Source: Streptomyces ortus (lineage in GTDB: Bacteria > Actinomycetota > Actinomycetes > Streptomycetales > Streptomycetaceae). Taken from it: a DNA stretch of 64,000 nucleotides. The notes beneath the pieces were generated by a model. It worked only from the letters and a program-made list of their open reading frames with translations, searched no databases and was not told where the DNA came from. This document shows, piece after piece, positions 1-8,853 of this stretch. Every line of letters starts with the position of its first letter. Position 1 is the first letter of the stretch. Location of the stretch: assembly GCF_026341275.1 (NCBI RefSeq), contig NZ_JAIFZO010000002.1:4122118-4186117 (forward strand). The letters are read 5' to 3'. The translations under genes were made by a program, and so were the position numbers.

Positions 1-1
1 C

Positions 2-1246
2 CCGCTGCGGCTGGACGTGGACGTCGACCAGCTCGACCCGGTCCGCTCACAGGCCCTCGTCGACCACCCGGAACGGCTCTCCGGCCTACAGGACGAGGTC
101 GCCGAGGACGTCGGCGCGGGCACGCTCGACCTGGCCGTACGGTCCTGTGCCGCCGTGGTCGCCGGTGCGACAGGTCTGGGCCTCGCGGTCTACCGCCGCC
201 CGCGCCGGGCCCTCGCGGCGGGCGGCCTGGCACTGACGCTGCTGGCCGCGTGCGGCGCGACGGCCTTCGCCACCTGGAACCCCAAGTCGGTCCTCGAACC
301 GAAGTTCTCGGGCCTGCTCTCCTCGGCGCCCTCGGTGGTCGGCAACGCGCGCAGCATCGTCAGCGAGTTCGACGTCTACCAGAAGGAACTGGCCCGCCTG
401 GTCACGAATGTGACGAAGCTGTACGACGTCACGTCCACGCTGCCCGCGTACGCGCCGGACCCCTCCACGATCCGGGTCCTGCACGTCTCCGACATCCACC
501 TCAACCCGGCGAGCTGGAAGATCATCGCGTCGCTGGTGAAGCAGTACAAGATCGATGTCGTCATCGACTCCGGGGACACGATGGACCACGGGACGGCGGC
601 GGAGAACGGCTTCCTGGACCCGGCGGCCGACCTCGGCGCCCCGTACGTGTGGGTGCGCGGCAACCACGACGGGCAGGTCACGCAGGACTATCTGGAGCGC
701 ATGAAGAACGTGCACGTCCTCGACGACGGCCGGGCGGTGTCGGTCGCGGGACTGCGGTTCGCGGGGATCGGCGACCCGCAGTTCACACCGGACCGCTCGG
801 CCGGGGTGGGCGGCGCGGGCCAGTCGGAGGTGCTGGCGGGTGCCCGTCTCGCCTCCTCCCTGCGCGACCAGGAGGCGGCCGGGACCCCGGTCGACATCGC
901 GGTCGCGCACAACCCGACGGCGGCGCGCGAGACGGACGGGGACGTGCCGCTGGTGCTGGCGGGCCATGTCCACCACCAGGAGATGGAGGTCCTGAAGTAC
1001 GGCACGCGGCTGCGTATCGAGGGCTCGACGGGTGGCGGCGGGCTGCGCGCGCTGGAGGGCGACGACCCCGCGCCGATCGAGACGTCGATCCTCTATCTGG
1101 ACCGCGACACCCGTCGGCTGCAGGCCTGGGACGAGATCAAACTGGGCGGGCTCGGACTGACGACGGCCGAGGTCAGCCGCCATCTTCCGAAGGAGAACCA
1201 GCCGGGCGCGCCCGCCTCTCGCACCCCTTCCACCCCCACCCCGTAA
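2..1246 (+). CDS. Metallophosphoesterase with N-terminal membrane segments (5' end outside window)
   Basis: The frame is open to the left edge, so the true start lies upstream; counting below is from the GTG at 17. Two hydrophobic stretches near residues 41-58 and 66-86 look like membrane segments. They are followed by the calcineurin-like metallophosphoesterase motif set: SDIH near 158-161, GD within DSGDTMDHG near 184-192, GNHD near 215-218, AHNP near 297-300 and GHVHH near 316-320. These residues bind two metal ions in this family. The substrate cannot be told; membrane-anchored members act on phosphoesters at or outside the membrane. The gene ends about 80 bp before a tRNA cluster. Family call is firm, specific function unknown. 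Confidence 0.88.
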   Translation, partial: PLRLDVDVDQLDPVRSQALVDHPERLSGLQDEVAEDVGAGTLDLAVRSCAAVVAGATGLGLAVYRRPRRALAAGGLALTLLAACGATAFATWNPKSVLEPKFSGLLSSAPSVVGNARSIVSEFDVYQKELARLVTNVTKLYDVTSTLPAYAPDPSTIRVLHVSDIHLNPASWKIIASLVKQYKIDVVIDSGDTMDHGTAAENGFLDPAADLGAPYVWVRGNHDGQVTQDYLERMKNVHVLDDGRAVSVAGLRFAGIGDPQFTPDRSAGVGGAGQSEVLAGARLASSLRDQEAAGTPVDIAVAHNPTAARETDGDVPLVLAGHVHHQEMEVLKYGTRLRIEGSTGGGGLRALEGDDPAPIETSILYLDRDTRRLQAWDEIKLGGLGLTTAEVSRHLPKENQPGAPASRTPSTPTP

Positions 1247-1326
1247 ACCGTTTTGGCGATCCCTCCCGACATCCCATATGCTTCTCACGTCCCCGACGCG
1301 CTGCGAAGCGCCCAGGTGGGCCGATA

Positions 1327-1399
1327 GCCCTCATCGTCTAGCGGCCTAGGACGCCGCCCTTTCAAGGCGGTAGCACGGGTTCGAATCCCGTTGGGGGCA
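1327..1399 (+). tRNA. tRNA-Glu (anticodon TTC)
   Basis: Cloverleaf with a 7-bp acceptor stem (gccctca/tgggggc, one T-G pair), anticodon loop cttTCaa giving anticodon TTC between a 5-bp stem, T-loop ttcgaat, and discriminator A. The 3' CCA is not encoded. First of three co-oriented tRNA genes. Confidence 0.95.
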
Positions 1400-1446
1400 C
1401 GTAATACCGTGTGCGAGACTGAGTTCGCTCGCTTGCGCACAAGCTT

Positions 1447-1521
1447 GGTCCTGTGGAGCAGTTTGGAGTGCTCGCCACCCTGTCAAGGTGGAGGCCGCGG
1501 GTTCAAATCCCGTCAGGACCG
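1447..1521 (+). tRNA. tRNA-Asp (anticodon GTC), copy 1
   Basis: Acceptor stem ggtcctg/caggacc, anticodon loop ctGTCaa, T-loop ttcaaat and discriminator G. The 75-nt gene is identical to the second tRNA-Asp at 7158, on the far side of hrpA. Confidence 0.95.
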
Positions 1522-1548
1522 CTTGCAGATCACTTCGGTGAACTGCGT

Positions 1549-1622
1549 GGCTGGGTAGCTCAGTTGGTACGAGCGATCGCCTGAAAAGCGATAGGTCGCC
1601 GGTTCGATCCCGGCCCCAGCCA
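1549..1622 (+). tRNA. tRNA-Phe (anticodon GAA)
   Basis: Acceptor stem ggctggg/cccagcc, anticodon loop ctGAAaa, T-loop ttcgatc, discriminator A. Unlike its two neighbours the 3' CCA is encoded (1623-1625). Confidence 0.95.
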
Positions 1623-1629
1623 CCATTCG

Positions 1630-1657
1630 AAGGCCCCGTCCAGGTGGACGGGGCCTT
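1630..1657 (+). terminator. Hairpin terminator after the tRNA cluster
   Basis: Perfect 12-bp stem (aaggccccgtcc, 4-nt loop, ggacggggcctt) starting a few bases after tRNA-Phe. There is no long T-run, as is usual for Streptomyces tRNA terminators. Confidence 0.8.
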
Positions 1658-1712
1658 CGCTGTGCGCCCGGCGCGGGGTCGTTCGGCCGGGGGCCGCCAC
1701 CGGGGGCCGTTT

Positions 1713-1810
1713 GCGCCGTTCCCCGCGCCCCTGAAGACACCGGCGTGACACTCAGGGCGCCGGCACAGCCGCGAGGCCGTTGCCGCTGGACGCGCAGTTC
1801 CCCGCGCCCC
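1713..1810. repeat. Two copies of the short intergenic repeat gcgcmgttccccgcgcccc
   Basis: Copies at 1713-1733 and 1792-1810 lie between the tRNA terminator and the 3' end of the membrane-protein gene. They belong to a family found only between genes in this window (see findings). Confidence 0.7.
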
Positions 1811-1824
1811 CAGAAAGACGGCGG

Positions 1825-2916
1825 TCACGGCCGGGGCGTACCCGACGCGTGGGCCGGGGGTGCGGCGCGGCCCCCTGGGTGGCGGTGGCGCCAGGTCCAG
1901 AAGACCGCGCAGGAGAGCAGCGCCCAGCCGGCCAGGACCAGGAACGGGAAGACGTGCTGGTGGCCGGCGAAGTACACCGCCGTGTGCTGGGCGTTGACCG
2001 AGCCGCCGGGCGGGAGCCAGCGGCCGATGACGCCGAGCGGGGACGGCAGCAGGGGCCAGGAGACGGCACCGCCCGACGAGGGGTTGCCGAGCATGACCAT
2101 CAGCCCCCACGTGGGAAGCATCGCCCAGCGCCCGAACAGGGTGTTGAACATCGTGAAGACCATGCCGGACGTGAACATGGTCAGCGCGAGGATCAGCCAC
2201 GACTCGACGAACGGCAGCTTCAGGGCTCCGAGGATCCAGTCGACCGCCACCACGATCGCGAACCCGCCGAGCAGCGCGTACGCGGCGGTGAACGCGATCC
2301 GTTCCATCGGGTTCAGCCCCCGCGCGTGCACGCTGAGCTGGATCGCCCCGATGAAGCCGATGATCACCGCTGCCAGCGAGATGTAGAAGATGGCGAGCCC
2401 CCGCGGGTCGCCCTCCTGGAGCGGCTTGATGTCCCGGACCGTGACCTCCACCCCCGTCGCCCTGCCGACGGCCGGCGCCGCCTTCTCCAGCAGCTCCGCG
2501 ACCGACGCCCCGGACGCCCCGGAGACGTCGAGGACCACCTTCTCGCCGGCGTCCCGCGTATCGAGGATCGCGAAGACCTTCTGGTCGTCCACCGCCCGTA
2601 CGGCCGCCGCCCGGCTGTCGTACGCGTGGATCTTCAGGGAGGCGTCCAGCGCCTTCTCCATCCCCGCGAGGAACGCCTTGCCCCGCCCCTCCTCGTACGA
2701 GCCCACCACCGCGGTCGGCACATGGCGCGGGGTCGGGTCCGCCATGGAGTACGTGTACGAGCCGGCGAAGAGGCCCGCCGCTGCGGCGAGGATCAGCACC
2801 AGCACCGACGCGGGGAGGAAGGGGGACTCCTTGAAGGAGGCCCAGCGTTCGCGCCGCGTGGGCGGTCTGCCATGTGCACCGTGTGCACCCTGTGCGCCGT
2901 GCGGCATCTCGGACAT
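1825..2916 (-). CDS. ABC-2-type/DUF3533-like integral membrane protein
   Basis: This 363-residue protein has an N-terminal membrane helix near residues 34-55, an extracytoplasmic domain of about 140 residues (to about 195), then four or more membrane helices near 200-345 and a short Pro/Ala-rich tail. That layout matches the YhgE/Pip and DUF3533 branch of ABC-2-like membrane proteins, several of which are export or phage-infection-related. No ATPase partner is adjacent. The ATG at 2916 is preceded by an unremarkable leader that also holds the divergent start region of hrpA. The N-terminus carries a Gly-Ala-His repeat (GAQGAHGAHG) of no obvious meaning. Role unknown; the family assignment rests on topology and residue pattern only. 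Confidence 0.7.
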   Translation of the reverse strand: MSEMPHGAQGAHGAHGRPPTRRERWASFKESPFLPASVLVLILAAAAGLFAGSYTYSMADPTPRHVPTAVVGSYEEGRGKAFLAGMEKALDASLKIHAYDSRAAAVRAVDDQKVFAILDTRDAGEKVVLDVSGASGASVAELLEKAAPAVGRATGVEVTVRDIKPLQEGDPRGLAIFYISLAAVIIGFIGAIQLSVHARGLNPMERIAFTAAYALLGGFAIVVAVDWILGALKLPFVESWLILALTMFTSGMVFTMFNTLFGRWAMLPTWGLMVMLGNPSSGGAVSWPLLPSPLGVIGRWLPPGGSVNAQHTAVYFAGHQHVFPFLVLAGWALLSCAVFWTWRHRHPGGRAAPPAHASGTPRP

Positions 2917-3065
2917 ACGCCCACGCTAAAGGGACGTACGGGATATTTCTCCGCGACGTCCGCCCGGCGCGACCCCTGGAGGAGCACCCCTGCGTCCGTC
3001 GCCGGAACCCCCGAGCGCAAAAGCGTTCGCCCCACGTTTCCCCGAGGTGAGATCCTGGACCGCGT

Positions 3066-6000
3066 ATGTCTACGCATCCTGCCCCCGCCCTCGGCGATCT
3101 CGCCTCCCGTCTGGCCGAGCTGTCACTGCGCGACGCGCACCGGCTCGGGCGCAGGCTCGAGGGCGCGCGCCGGATCCGCAAGCCCGAGGCCCGCGCCGCC
3201 GTCACCGCCGAGATCGAGACGGAGGTGGCGAAGGCCGAGACCCGCATGGCCGAGCGGCGTACCCGCGTGCCCACCGTCTCGTACCCCGAGCAGCTGCCCG
3301 TCAGCCAGAAGAAGGACGTGATCGCGGACGCCATCCGTGATCACCAGGTCGTCATCGTCGCGGGTGAGACCGGCTCCGGCAAGACGACCCAGATCCCCAA
3401 GATCTGTCTGGAGCTGGGCCGTGGCGTCCGCGGCATGATCGGGCACACCCAGCCCCGCCGCATCGCCGCCCGTACCGTCGCCGAGCGGGTCGCCGACGAG
3501 CTGGACACCCCGCTGGGCGAGGCCGTCGGCTGGAAGGTCCGCTTCACCGACCAGGTCAGCCCGGAGGCCACCTTCGTCAAGCTGATGACGGACGGCATCC
3601 TGCTCGCCGAGGTCCAGACGGACCGCGAGCTGCGCGCGTACGACACGATCATCATCGACGAGGCCCACGAGCGGTCCCTGAACATCGACTTCCTGCTCGG
3701 CTATCTGGCCCAGCTGCTGCCGAAGCGGCCGGACCTGAAGGTCGTCATCACCTCGGCGACCATCGATCCCGAGCGGTTCTCCCGGCACTTCGGGGACGCG
3801 CCGATCGTCGAGGTCAGCGGGCGTACGTACCCCGTCGAGGTGCGTTACCGGCCGCTCCTCGAAGAGGACGGCGACGACGCCGACCGCGACCAGATCACCG
3901 CGATCTGCGACGCCGTCGAGGAGCTGCAGGGCGAGGGCAAGGGCGACATCCTCGTCTTCCTGTCGGGCGAGCGGGAGATCCGCGACACGGCCGACGCCCT
4001 CACCAAGAAGAACTACCGGTTCACCGAGGTGCTCCCCCTCTACGCGCGCCTCTCGCACGCCGAGCAGCACCGCGTGTTCCAGCCCCACACCGGGCGCAGG
4101 ATCGTTCTGGCGACCAACGTCGCCGAGACCTCCCTCACCGTCCCGGGCATCAAGTACGTGATCGACCCGGGCAACGCCCGTATCTCCAGATACAGCCACC
4201 GCACCAAGGTCCAGCGGCTGCCCATCGAGGCGATCTCGCAGGCCAGCGCCAACCAGCGCAAGGGCCGCTGCGGCCGTACGAGCGACGGCATCTGCATCCG
4301 GCTGTACTCCGAGGACGACTTCCTCGCCCGCCCGGAGTTCACCGACGCCGAGATCCTCCGTACGAACCTGGCGTCCGTCATCCTCCAGATGACCGCGGCC
4401 GGGCTCGGCGAGATCGAGAAGTTCCCCTTCATCGACCCGCCGGACCACCGCAACATCCGCGACGGCGTCCAGCTCCTGCAAGAGCTCAACGCGCTCGACC
4501 CGACGGAGAAGGACCCGCGCAAGCGCCTCACCGACACCGGGCGCAAGCTCGCCCAGCTGCCCGTCGACCCGCGGCTGGCCCGGATGGTCCTGGAGGCCGA
4601 CAAGAACGGCTGCGTCCGCGAGGTCATGGTGATCGCCGCCGCGCTCTCCATCCAGGACCCGCGCGAGCGGCCGGCCGAGAAGCAGACGCAGGCCGACCAG
4701 CAGCACGCCCGCTTCAAGGACGAGACCTCCGACTTCCTCGCGTACCTCAACCTCTGGCGGTACGTGCGCGAGCAGCAGAAGGAGCGCGGCTCGTCCTCGT
4801 TCCGTCGCATGTGCAAGCAGGAGTACCTGAACTTCCTGCGCATCCGCGAGTGGCAGGACATCTACACGCAGCTGCGGACCGTCGCCAAGCAGATGGGCAT
4901 CCATCTGAACGAGGACGACGCGCCCGAGCAGCACGTCCACCTCTCCCTCCTGGCCGGCCTGCTCTCCCACATCGGCATGAAGGACGTGAAGGAGACCGGG
5001 AAGGAGGGCGGCAAGGACGGGGGCAAGGACGGCAGGAGCAGCGCGAAGAACGACTACGTGGGCGCCCGGAACGCCAAGTTCGCGATCTTCCCCGGCTCGG
5101 CCCTCTTCAAGAAGCCCCCGCGCTTCGTGATGTCCGCCGAACTCGTCGAGACGTCCCGGCTGTGGGCCCGCGTCAACGCGAAGATCGAGCCCGAGTGGAT
5201 CGAACCGCTCGCGGAGCACCTGCTGAAGCGCACGTACAGCGAACCGCACTGGGAGAAGGACCAGGCGGCGGTGATGGCGTACGAGAAGGTCACGCTGTAC
5301 GGGGTGCCGATCGTCGCCCAGCGGAAGGTCAACTACGGGCGGATCGACCCCGAGATCAGCCGGGAGCTGTTCATCCGCAACGCGCTCGTCGAGGGCGACT
5401 GGCGTACGCACCACAAGTTCTTCTCCGACAACCGGCGCCTGCTCACCGAGGTCGAGGAGCTGGAGCACCGGGCGCGGCGACGGGACATCCTGGTCGACGA
5501 CGACACGCTCTTCGACTTCTACGAGGAGCGGGTGCCCGCCCATGTCGTGTCCGGCGCGCACTTCGACTCCTGGTGGAAGCACAAGCGGCAGGAAGAGCCC
5601 GAACTCCTCGACTTCGAGCGGTCGATGCTCATCCGGGAGACGGCCGGCGCGGTCACCAAGGACGACTATCCGGACTCGTGGCGGCAGGGACGGCTGAAGT
5701 TCCCCGTCACGTACCAGTTCGAGCCGGGCGCCGACGCGGACGGCGTGACCGTCCACATTCCGCTGCAGGTGCTGAACCAGGTCACGGACGACGGCTTCGA
5801 GTGGCAGATCCCGGGGCTGCGCGAACAGGTCGTCACCGAGCTGATCCGCTCCCTGCCGAAGCCGATCCGCCGCAACTACGTGCCCGCGCCCGACTTCGCG
5901 CGACGGTTCCTGGAGCGGGCGGTGCCGCTCCAGGAGCCCTTGACCGTGACGCTGGCACGCGATCTGAAACGCATGGTCGGAGTACCCCTCACCGCCGACG

Positions 6001-7064
6001 ACTTCGACTGGTCCCGGCTCGACGACCACCTGAAGATCACCTTCCGGATCGTCGACGAGCGGCGCCGCAAGCTGGCCGAGGACAAGGACCTGGAGGCCCT
6101 GAAGACCCGGCTGCGGCCGAAGGCGCGCCAGGCGATCTCCAAGGCCGCGGCGGCCACGGCCGAGCGGCAGGGCGGCGAGTCCCTGGAGCGCACGGGGCTG
6201 ACCGACTGGACCATCGGCTCCCTCAGCCGCCTCTTCGAGACGCGCCGGGCGGGCCAACCGGTGAAGGCGTACCCGGCGCTGGTCGACGAGGGTCCGGGGG
6301 CGAACACCGTCGCGGTACGCCTCTTCGACACCGAGGCCGAGCAGCAGCAGGCGATGTGGCAGGGCACGCGGCGGCTCATCCTGCGCAACATCCCGGTGAA
6401 CCCGGCGAAGTTCGCGTCGGACAAGCTCACCAACGCCCAGAAGCTGGCCCTATCCGCGAATCCGCACGGGTCGATCCAGGCCCTGTTCGACGACTGCGCG
6501 ACGGCCGCCGCCGACAAGCTGATCGGCGACTTCGGAGGCCCGGCCTGGGACGAGGAGTCGTACCGGAAGCTGTACGAGAAGGTGCGCGCCGAGATCGTCG
6601 ACACGACGGTCCGCACGGTCGGCCAGGTCGAGCAGGTGCTGGCCGCCTGGCAGGCCTGTGAGCGCCGTCTGAAGGGCGTACGCAGCGCCGTGCTCCTGGC
6701 CAACCTGACGGACGTACGGACGCAGCTGGACGCCCTTGTGCGGCCCGGCTTCGTCACGGCGACGGGCCTGCGGCGGCTGCCGGACCTGATGCGCTATCTG
6801 GTGGCGGCGGACCGCCGGCTGCAGCAGATGCCGACGAACGCGCAGCGGGACACCAGCCGGATGGAGAAGGTCCACGAGATGCAGGACGAGTACGCCTGGC
6901 TGCTGGAGCAGTTGCCGCAGGGGCGCCCTGTCCCCTCCTCCGTGCGGGACATCCGCTGGATGATCGAGGAGCTGCGCGTCAGCTACTTCGCGCACGCGCT
7001 GGGTACGGCGTATCCGGTCTCCGACAAGCGCATCGTGAAGGCGATCGACGCGGTCGCACCGTAA
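3066..7064 (+). CDS. hrpA: ATP-dependent RNA helicase HrpA (DEAH box)
   Basis: The 1332-residue protein is full length for bacterial HrpA, a cytoplasmic ATP-driven RNA helicase; in other bacteria it is implicated in mRNA processing and rescue of stalled ribosomes. Walker A (GETGSGKTT) is at residues 100-108, DEAH at 198-201 and SAT at 230-232. The helicase C domain with the QRKGRCGR arginine motif follows, then HA2/OB-fold regions and the long HrpA-specific DUF3418 C-terminal part. A Lys/Gly-rich low-complexity insert (about residues 639-655) interrupts the middle. The ATG at 3066 follows a purine-rich site (cgaggtgag). The gene lies between two identical tRNA-Asp genes and matches S. coelicolor SCO4092 by position. 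Confidence 0.96.
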   Translation: MSTHPAPALGDLASRLAELSLRDAHRLGRRLEGARRIRKPEARAAVTAEIETEVAKAETRMAERRTRVPTVSYPEQLPVSQKKDVIADAIRDHQVVIVAGETGSGKTTQIPKICLELGRGVRGMIGHTQPRRIAARTVAERVADELDTPLGEAVGWKVRFTDQVSPEATFVKLMTDGILLAEVQTDRELRAYDTIIIDEAHERSLNIDFLLGYLAQLLPKRPDLKVVITSATIDPERFSRHFGDAPIVEVSGRTYPVEVRYRPLLEEDGDDADRDQITAICDAVEELQGEGKGDILVFLSGEREIRDTADALTKKNYRFTEVLPLYARLSHAEQHRVFQPHTGRRIVLATNVAETSLTVPGIKYVIDPGNARISRYSHRTKVQRLPIEAISQASANQRKGRCGRTSDGICIRLYSEDDFLARPEFTDAEILRTNLASVILQMTAAGLGEIEKFPFIDPPDHRNIRDGVQLLQELNALDPTEKDPRKRLTDTGRKLAQLPVDPRLARMVLEADKNGCVREVMVIAAALSIQDPRERPAEKQTQADQQHARFKDETSDFLAYLNLWRYVREQQKERGSSSFRRMCKQEYLNFLRIREWQDIYTQLRTVAKQMGIHLNEDDAPEQHVHLSLLAGLLSHIGMKDVKETGKEGGKDGGKDGRSSAKNDYVGARNAKFAIFPGSALFKKPPRFVMSAELVETSRLWARVNAKIEPEWIEPLAEHLLKRTYSEPHWEKDQAAVMAYEKVTLYGVPIVAQRKVNYGRIDPEISRELFIRNALVEGDWRTHHKFFSDNRRLLTEVEELEHRARRRDILVDDDTLFDFYEERVPAHVVSGAHFDSWWKHKRQEEPELLDFERSMLIRETAGAVTKDDYPDSWRQGRLKFPVTYQFEPGADADGVTVHIPLQVLNQVTDDGFEWQIPGLREQVVTELIRSLPKPIRRNYVPAPDFARRFLERAVPLQEPLTVTLARDLKRMVGVPLTADDFDWSRLDDHLKITFRIVDERRRKLAEDKDLEALKTRLRPKARQAISKAAAATAERQGGESLERTGLTDWTIGSLSRLFETRRAGQPVKAYPALVDEGPGANTVAVRLFDTEAEQQQAMWQGTRRLILRNIPVNPAKFASDKLTNAQKLALSANPHGSIQALFDDCATAAADKLIGDFGGPAWDEESYRKLYEKVRAEIVDTTVRTVGQVEQVLAAWQACERRLKGVRSAVLLANLTDVRTQLDALVRPGFVTATGLRRLPDLMRYLVAADRRLQQMPTNAQRDTSRMEKVHEMQDEYAWLLEQLPQGRPVPSSVRDIRWMIEELRVSYFAHALGTAYPVSDKRIVKAIDAVAP

Positions 7065-7157
7065 CGGGGTCCGCACACCGGGTGAGTTCGCTCGGGGGGC
7101 CAACCCTCCTGTACAGTCTTGTCTCGCAGCGCAACGCAAGATCGCACTGCGAAACAA

Positions 7158-7232
7158 GGTCCTGTGGAGCAGTTTGGAGTGCTCGCCACCCTGTCAAGGT
7201 GGAGGCCGCGGGTTCAAATCCCGTCAGGACCG
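7158..7232 (+). tRNA. tRNA-Asp (anticodon GTC), copy 2
   Basis: Identical over 75 nt to the gene at 1447-1521, same strand. It follows hrpA by 93 bp and has its own terminator. Confidence 0.95.
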
Positions 7233-7244
7233 CAGAAGAAGAAA

Positions 7245-7284
7245 CAGAAGGCCCCGCTTCCGGTAACGGAAGCGGGGCCTTCTG
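7245..7284 (+). terminator. Hairpin terminator of tRNA-Asp copy 2
   Basis: Perfect 17-bp stem (7245-7261 with 7268-7284, core aaggccccgcttcc) around a 6-nt loop. Confidence 0.85.
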
Positions 7285-7297
7285 TGTTGCGCCCTCC

Positions 7298-7317
7298 AGG
7301 GGCGCGGGGAACTGGGC
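7298..7317. repeat. Copy of the gttccccgcgcccc intergenic repeat (reverse orientation)
   Basis: Reads aggggcgcggggaactgggc on the plus strand, directly downstream of the tRNA-Asp terminator. Confidence 0.65.
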
Positions 7318-7438
7318 AACAAGCCCCGCACCGACCCCACAGGCCTCAGGGGGCCCGTCCGCCGTCCACACGCCCTTGACGCCGTCACATTCCGCCAGTA
7401 CCTACGAACCAGGGCCCCAGACCCCACCGGAGGTGACC

Positions 7439-7621
7439 ATGGCGGCGACTGCTCGGCATGAGACGCGAGCCCTGCTCCGCGCCCATCTGTCGGCCGCCTC
7501 CGGCCACCGCCACCGCACCAGGCACTGCCCGATCTGCCACCGCCTCCTGCGACTGGCCTCGGAGCCCGGCCCCGAGGACCTGGACGGCACCCCGGAGGAC
7601 GACGCGCCCTCCCCGGCGTGA
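7439..7621 (+). CDS. DUF6274-like small protein
   Basis: A 60-residue protein starts at ATG 7439 behind a strong ribosome site (ccggaggtgacc). The N-terminal half is basic and His-rich, with a CPxCH pair (Cys30, Cys33) followed by LLRLA; the tail is acidic and Pro-rich. The pattern resembles the DUF6274 family of short Streptomyces proteins. Two cysteines and several histidines could bind a metal, but no function is known. It stands alone downstream of hrpA. Confidence 0.75.
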   Translation: MAATARHETRALLRAHLSAASGHRHRTRHCPICHRLLRLASEPGPEDLDGTPEDDAPSPA

Positions 7622-7927
7622 GCCACCGCGCCACCGCCGCGCACGCGAGGACCGCGCATCAACTGCCCCTCGCGCGGCCCCAGATGAACGAGTCCTCCAT
7701 TAGCGCAGGTATGCCACGCGCAACAAGGACTCCGGCATGTGACGGGTGTCACCGCATAAGTTTTCAAACCCGCGGATCTTACCCCTCACCTACAACTGGT
7801 CAATTTAATATGTGCAATTGCACCGGCCCCAAGGGGACTCACAGCCGATCCGACAGCCTCGCCCAGAGTGCGACAAGGCCACTCACAGACCGACCCGCCA
7901 AGCGCGCACAGCCCATGACCAGCGCAC
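7622..7927. other. Intergenic region without a supported gene
   Basis: About 300 bp between the small protein gene and the bldC terminator. It is less GC-rich than the surroundings around 7750-7820. No open frame with a ribosome site, RNA gene or repeat was found. Confidence 0.5.
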
Positions 7928-7968
7928 AAAAAAGATCGCGCTGGACCCGGCGGAGTCCAGCGCGATCT
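7928..7968 (-). terminator. Intrinsic terminator of bldC
   Basis: A 14-bp perfect stem (7933-7946 with 7955-7968) is followed on the minus strand by a run of six T (plus-strand A 7928-7933). It lies 180 bp beyond the bldC stop, so the bldC mRNA would carry a long 3' untranslated region. Confidence 0.85.
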
Positions 7969-8149
7969 ACGACGCACCCACAGTGCTTGTGGTTCTTGCT
8001 CGGGCGGGGACCCCGTTGGGGCGGGATCCGCGTCGCTTGGTACTTGGGTGGTGCTTGGATGACGCGTGAAGCGGTACTTGCGTCAGGGCCCTGCCGACAA
8101 GTTGGGGGACCTGCCGAAATACCCTGCTATGTGGCTATGCAGTTGTTGT

Positions 8150-8356
8150 TCAGGCTTCGCTGCGCTGCTGCGGGATGCCCGCGAGCAGAGCACGTACCTC
8201 TGCTTCGCGGTAACGGCGATGCCCACCCAGCGTGCGGATCGACGTGAGCTTGCCGGCCTTCGCCCACCGCGTGACCGTCTTAGGGTCCACGCGGAACATC
8301 GTGGCGACCTCAGCCGGGGTCAGCAGCGGCTCGGCATCAGGGGTGCGAGCGGTCAT
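8150..8356 (-). CDS. bldC: Developmental transcriptional regulator BldC
   Basis: The 68-residue protein has the exact size and pattern of BldC, a small MerR-type winged-helix DNA-binding protein that binds direct repeats and controls entry into Streptomyces development. The helix-turn-helix runs from about residue 11 (LLTPAEVATMFRVDPKTVTR) into RWAKAGKL and the wing around the GGHRRY motif. There is no effector domain. The ATG at 8356 sits behind gaggaggccgctc. Position between hrpA and an unknown gene upstream of valine dehydrogenase matches SCO4091. Confidence 0.96.
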   Translation of the reverse strand: MTARTPDAEPLLTPAEVATMFRVDPKTVTRWAKAGKLTSIRTLGGHRRYREAEVRALLAGIPQQRSEA

Positions 8357-8371
8357 GAGCGGCCTCCTCGG

Positions 8372-8388
8372 GAGAACCGATCGTTCTC
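8372..8388. promoter_or_regulatory. Inverted repeat in the bldC leader
   Basis: GAGAAC, five bases, GTTCTC, centred about 24 bp upstream of the bldC start codon. It could be an operator or a leader hairpin next to the ribosome site. No factor is assigned. Confidence 0.45.
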
Positions 8389-8853
8389 GGTTCTTTCCTC
8401 TAAATTCTGCACCTTGACCCGCGTTGCCCGAAATGGCGGATGCGGGTCGAGTCGGTTATAGGACGAACGGCTTGTCCTCGGCACTACAACTACACCATCC
8501 GTCCAGCCGCGTCGGCCAAACCGATGGAATTGCCCTCCCAGGTGTTCATCAGCGACGGAAGCCGATGGACCATGCCATAGCGGACAGTCACGCCTCTGTG
8601 ACGATCAGTCACAGGACGATCAGGAGTCACGGGACCCCCCTGCAGCGCAATGCCGAGATTCCACCCAAACGTGTACAGAGAGAGCCCTCCCCGGACTCCT
8701 TGTCCTATTTTGGCATGAGGAGGGGCGTTGGGCGCAAGGTCCGTGTTAGTGCCGTCCGTCACCCTTACCCCCTACGACCCGGATCGGGACTTACGTCCTG
8801 TCAGGCTCCGTGACACACCGGAACCGGGCGCCCGAAGAGCCTCCGCGCGCCCC
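8389..8853. promoter_or_regulatory. Long bldC upstream region with inverted repeats
   Basis: About 465 bp without a coding frame between bldC and the next gene, both on the minus strand. It holds TGTGAC, five bases, GTCACA at 8597-8613, resembling a Crp-type site with a one-base-longer spacer. A longer interrupted dyad (gacccgc...gcgggtc) lies near 8416-8451. The length suggests promoter and upstream control elements for bldC. Confidence 0.45.

Noticed and set aside
1346-3334. 662-codon minus-strand frame across tRNAs and two genes
   Set aside because: Includes translated antisense tRNA sequence (LTGFEPAASTLTGW), a known annotation artefact.
3123-6257. 1044-codon open frame on the minus strand
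   Set aside because: Antisense of hrpA, which has all helicase motifs; long antisense frames are expected at this GC content.
6979-7371. Minus-strand frame over tRNA-Asp copy 2
   Set aside because: Same tRNA antisense artefact.
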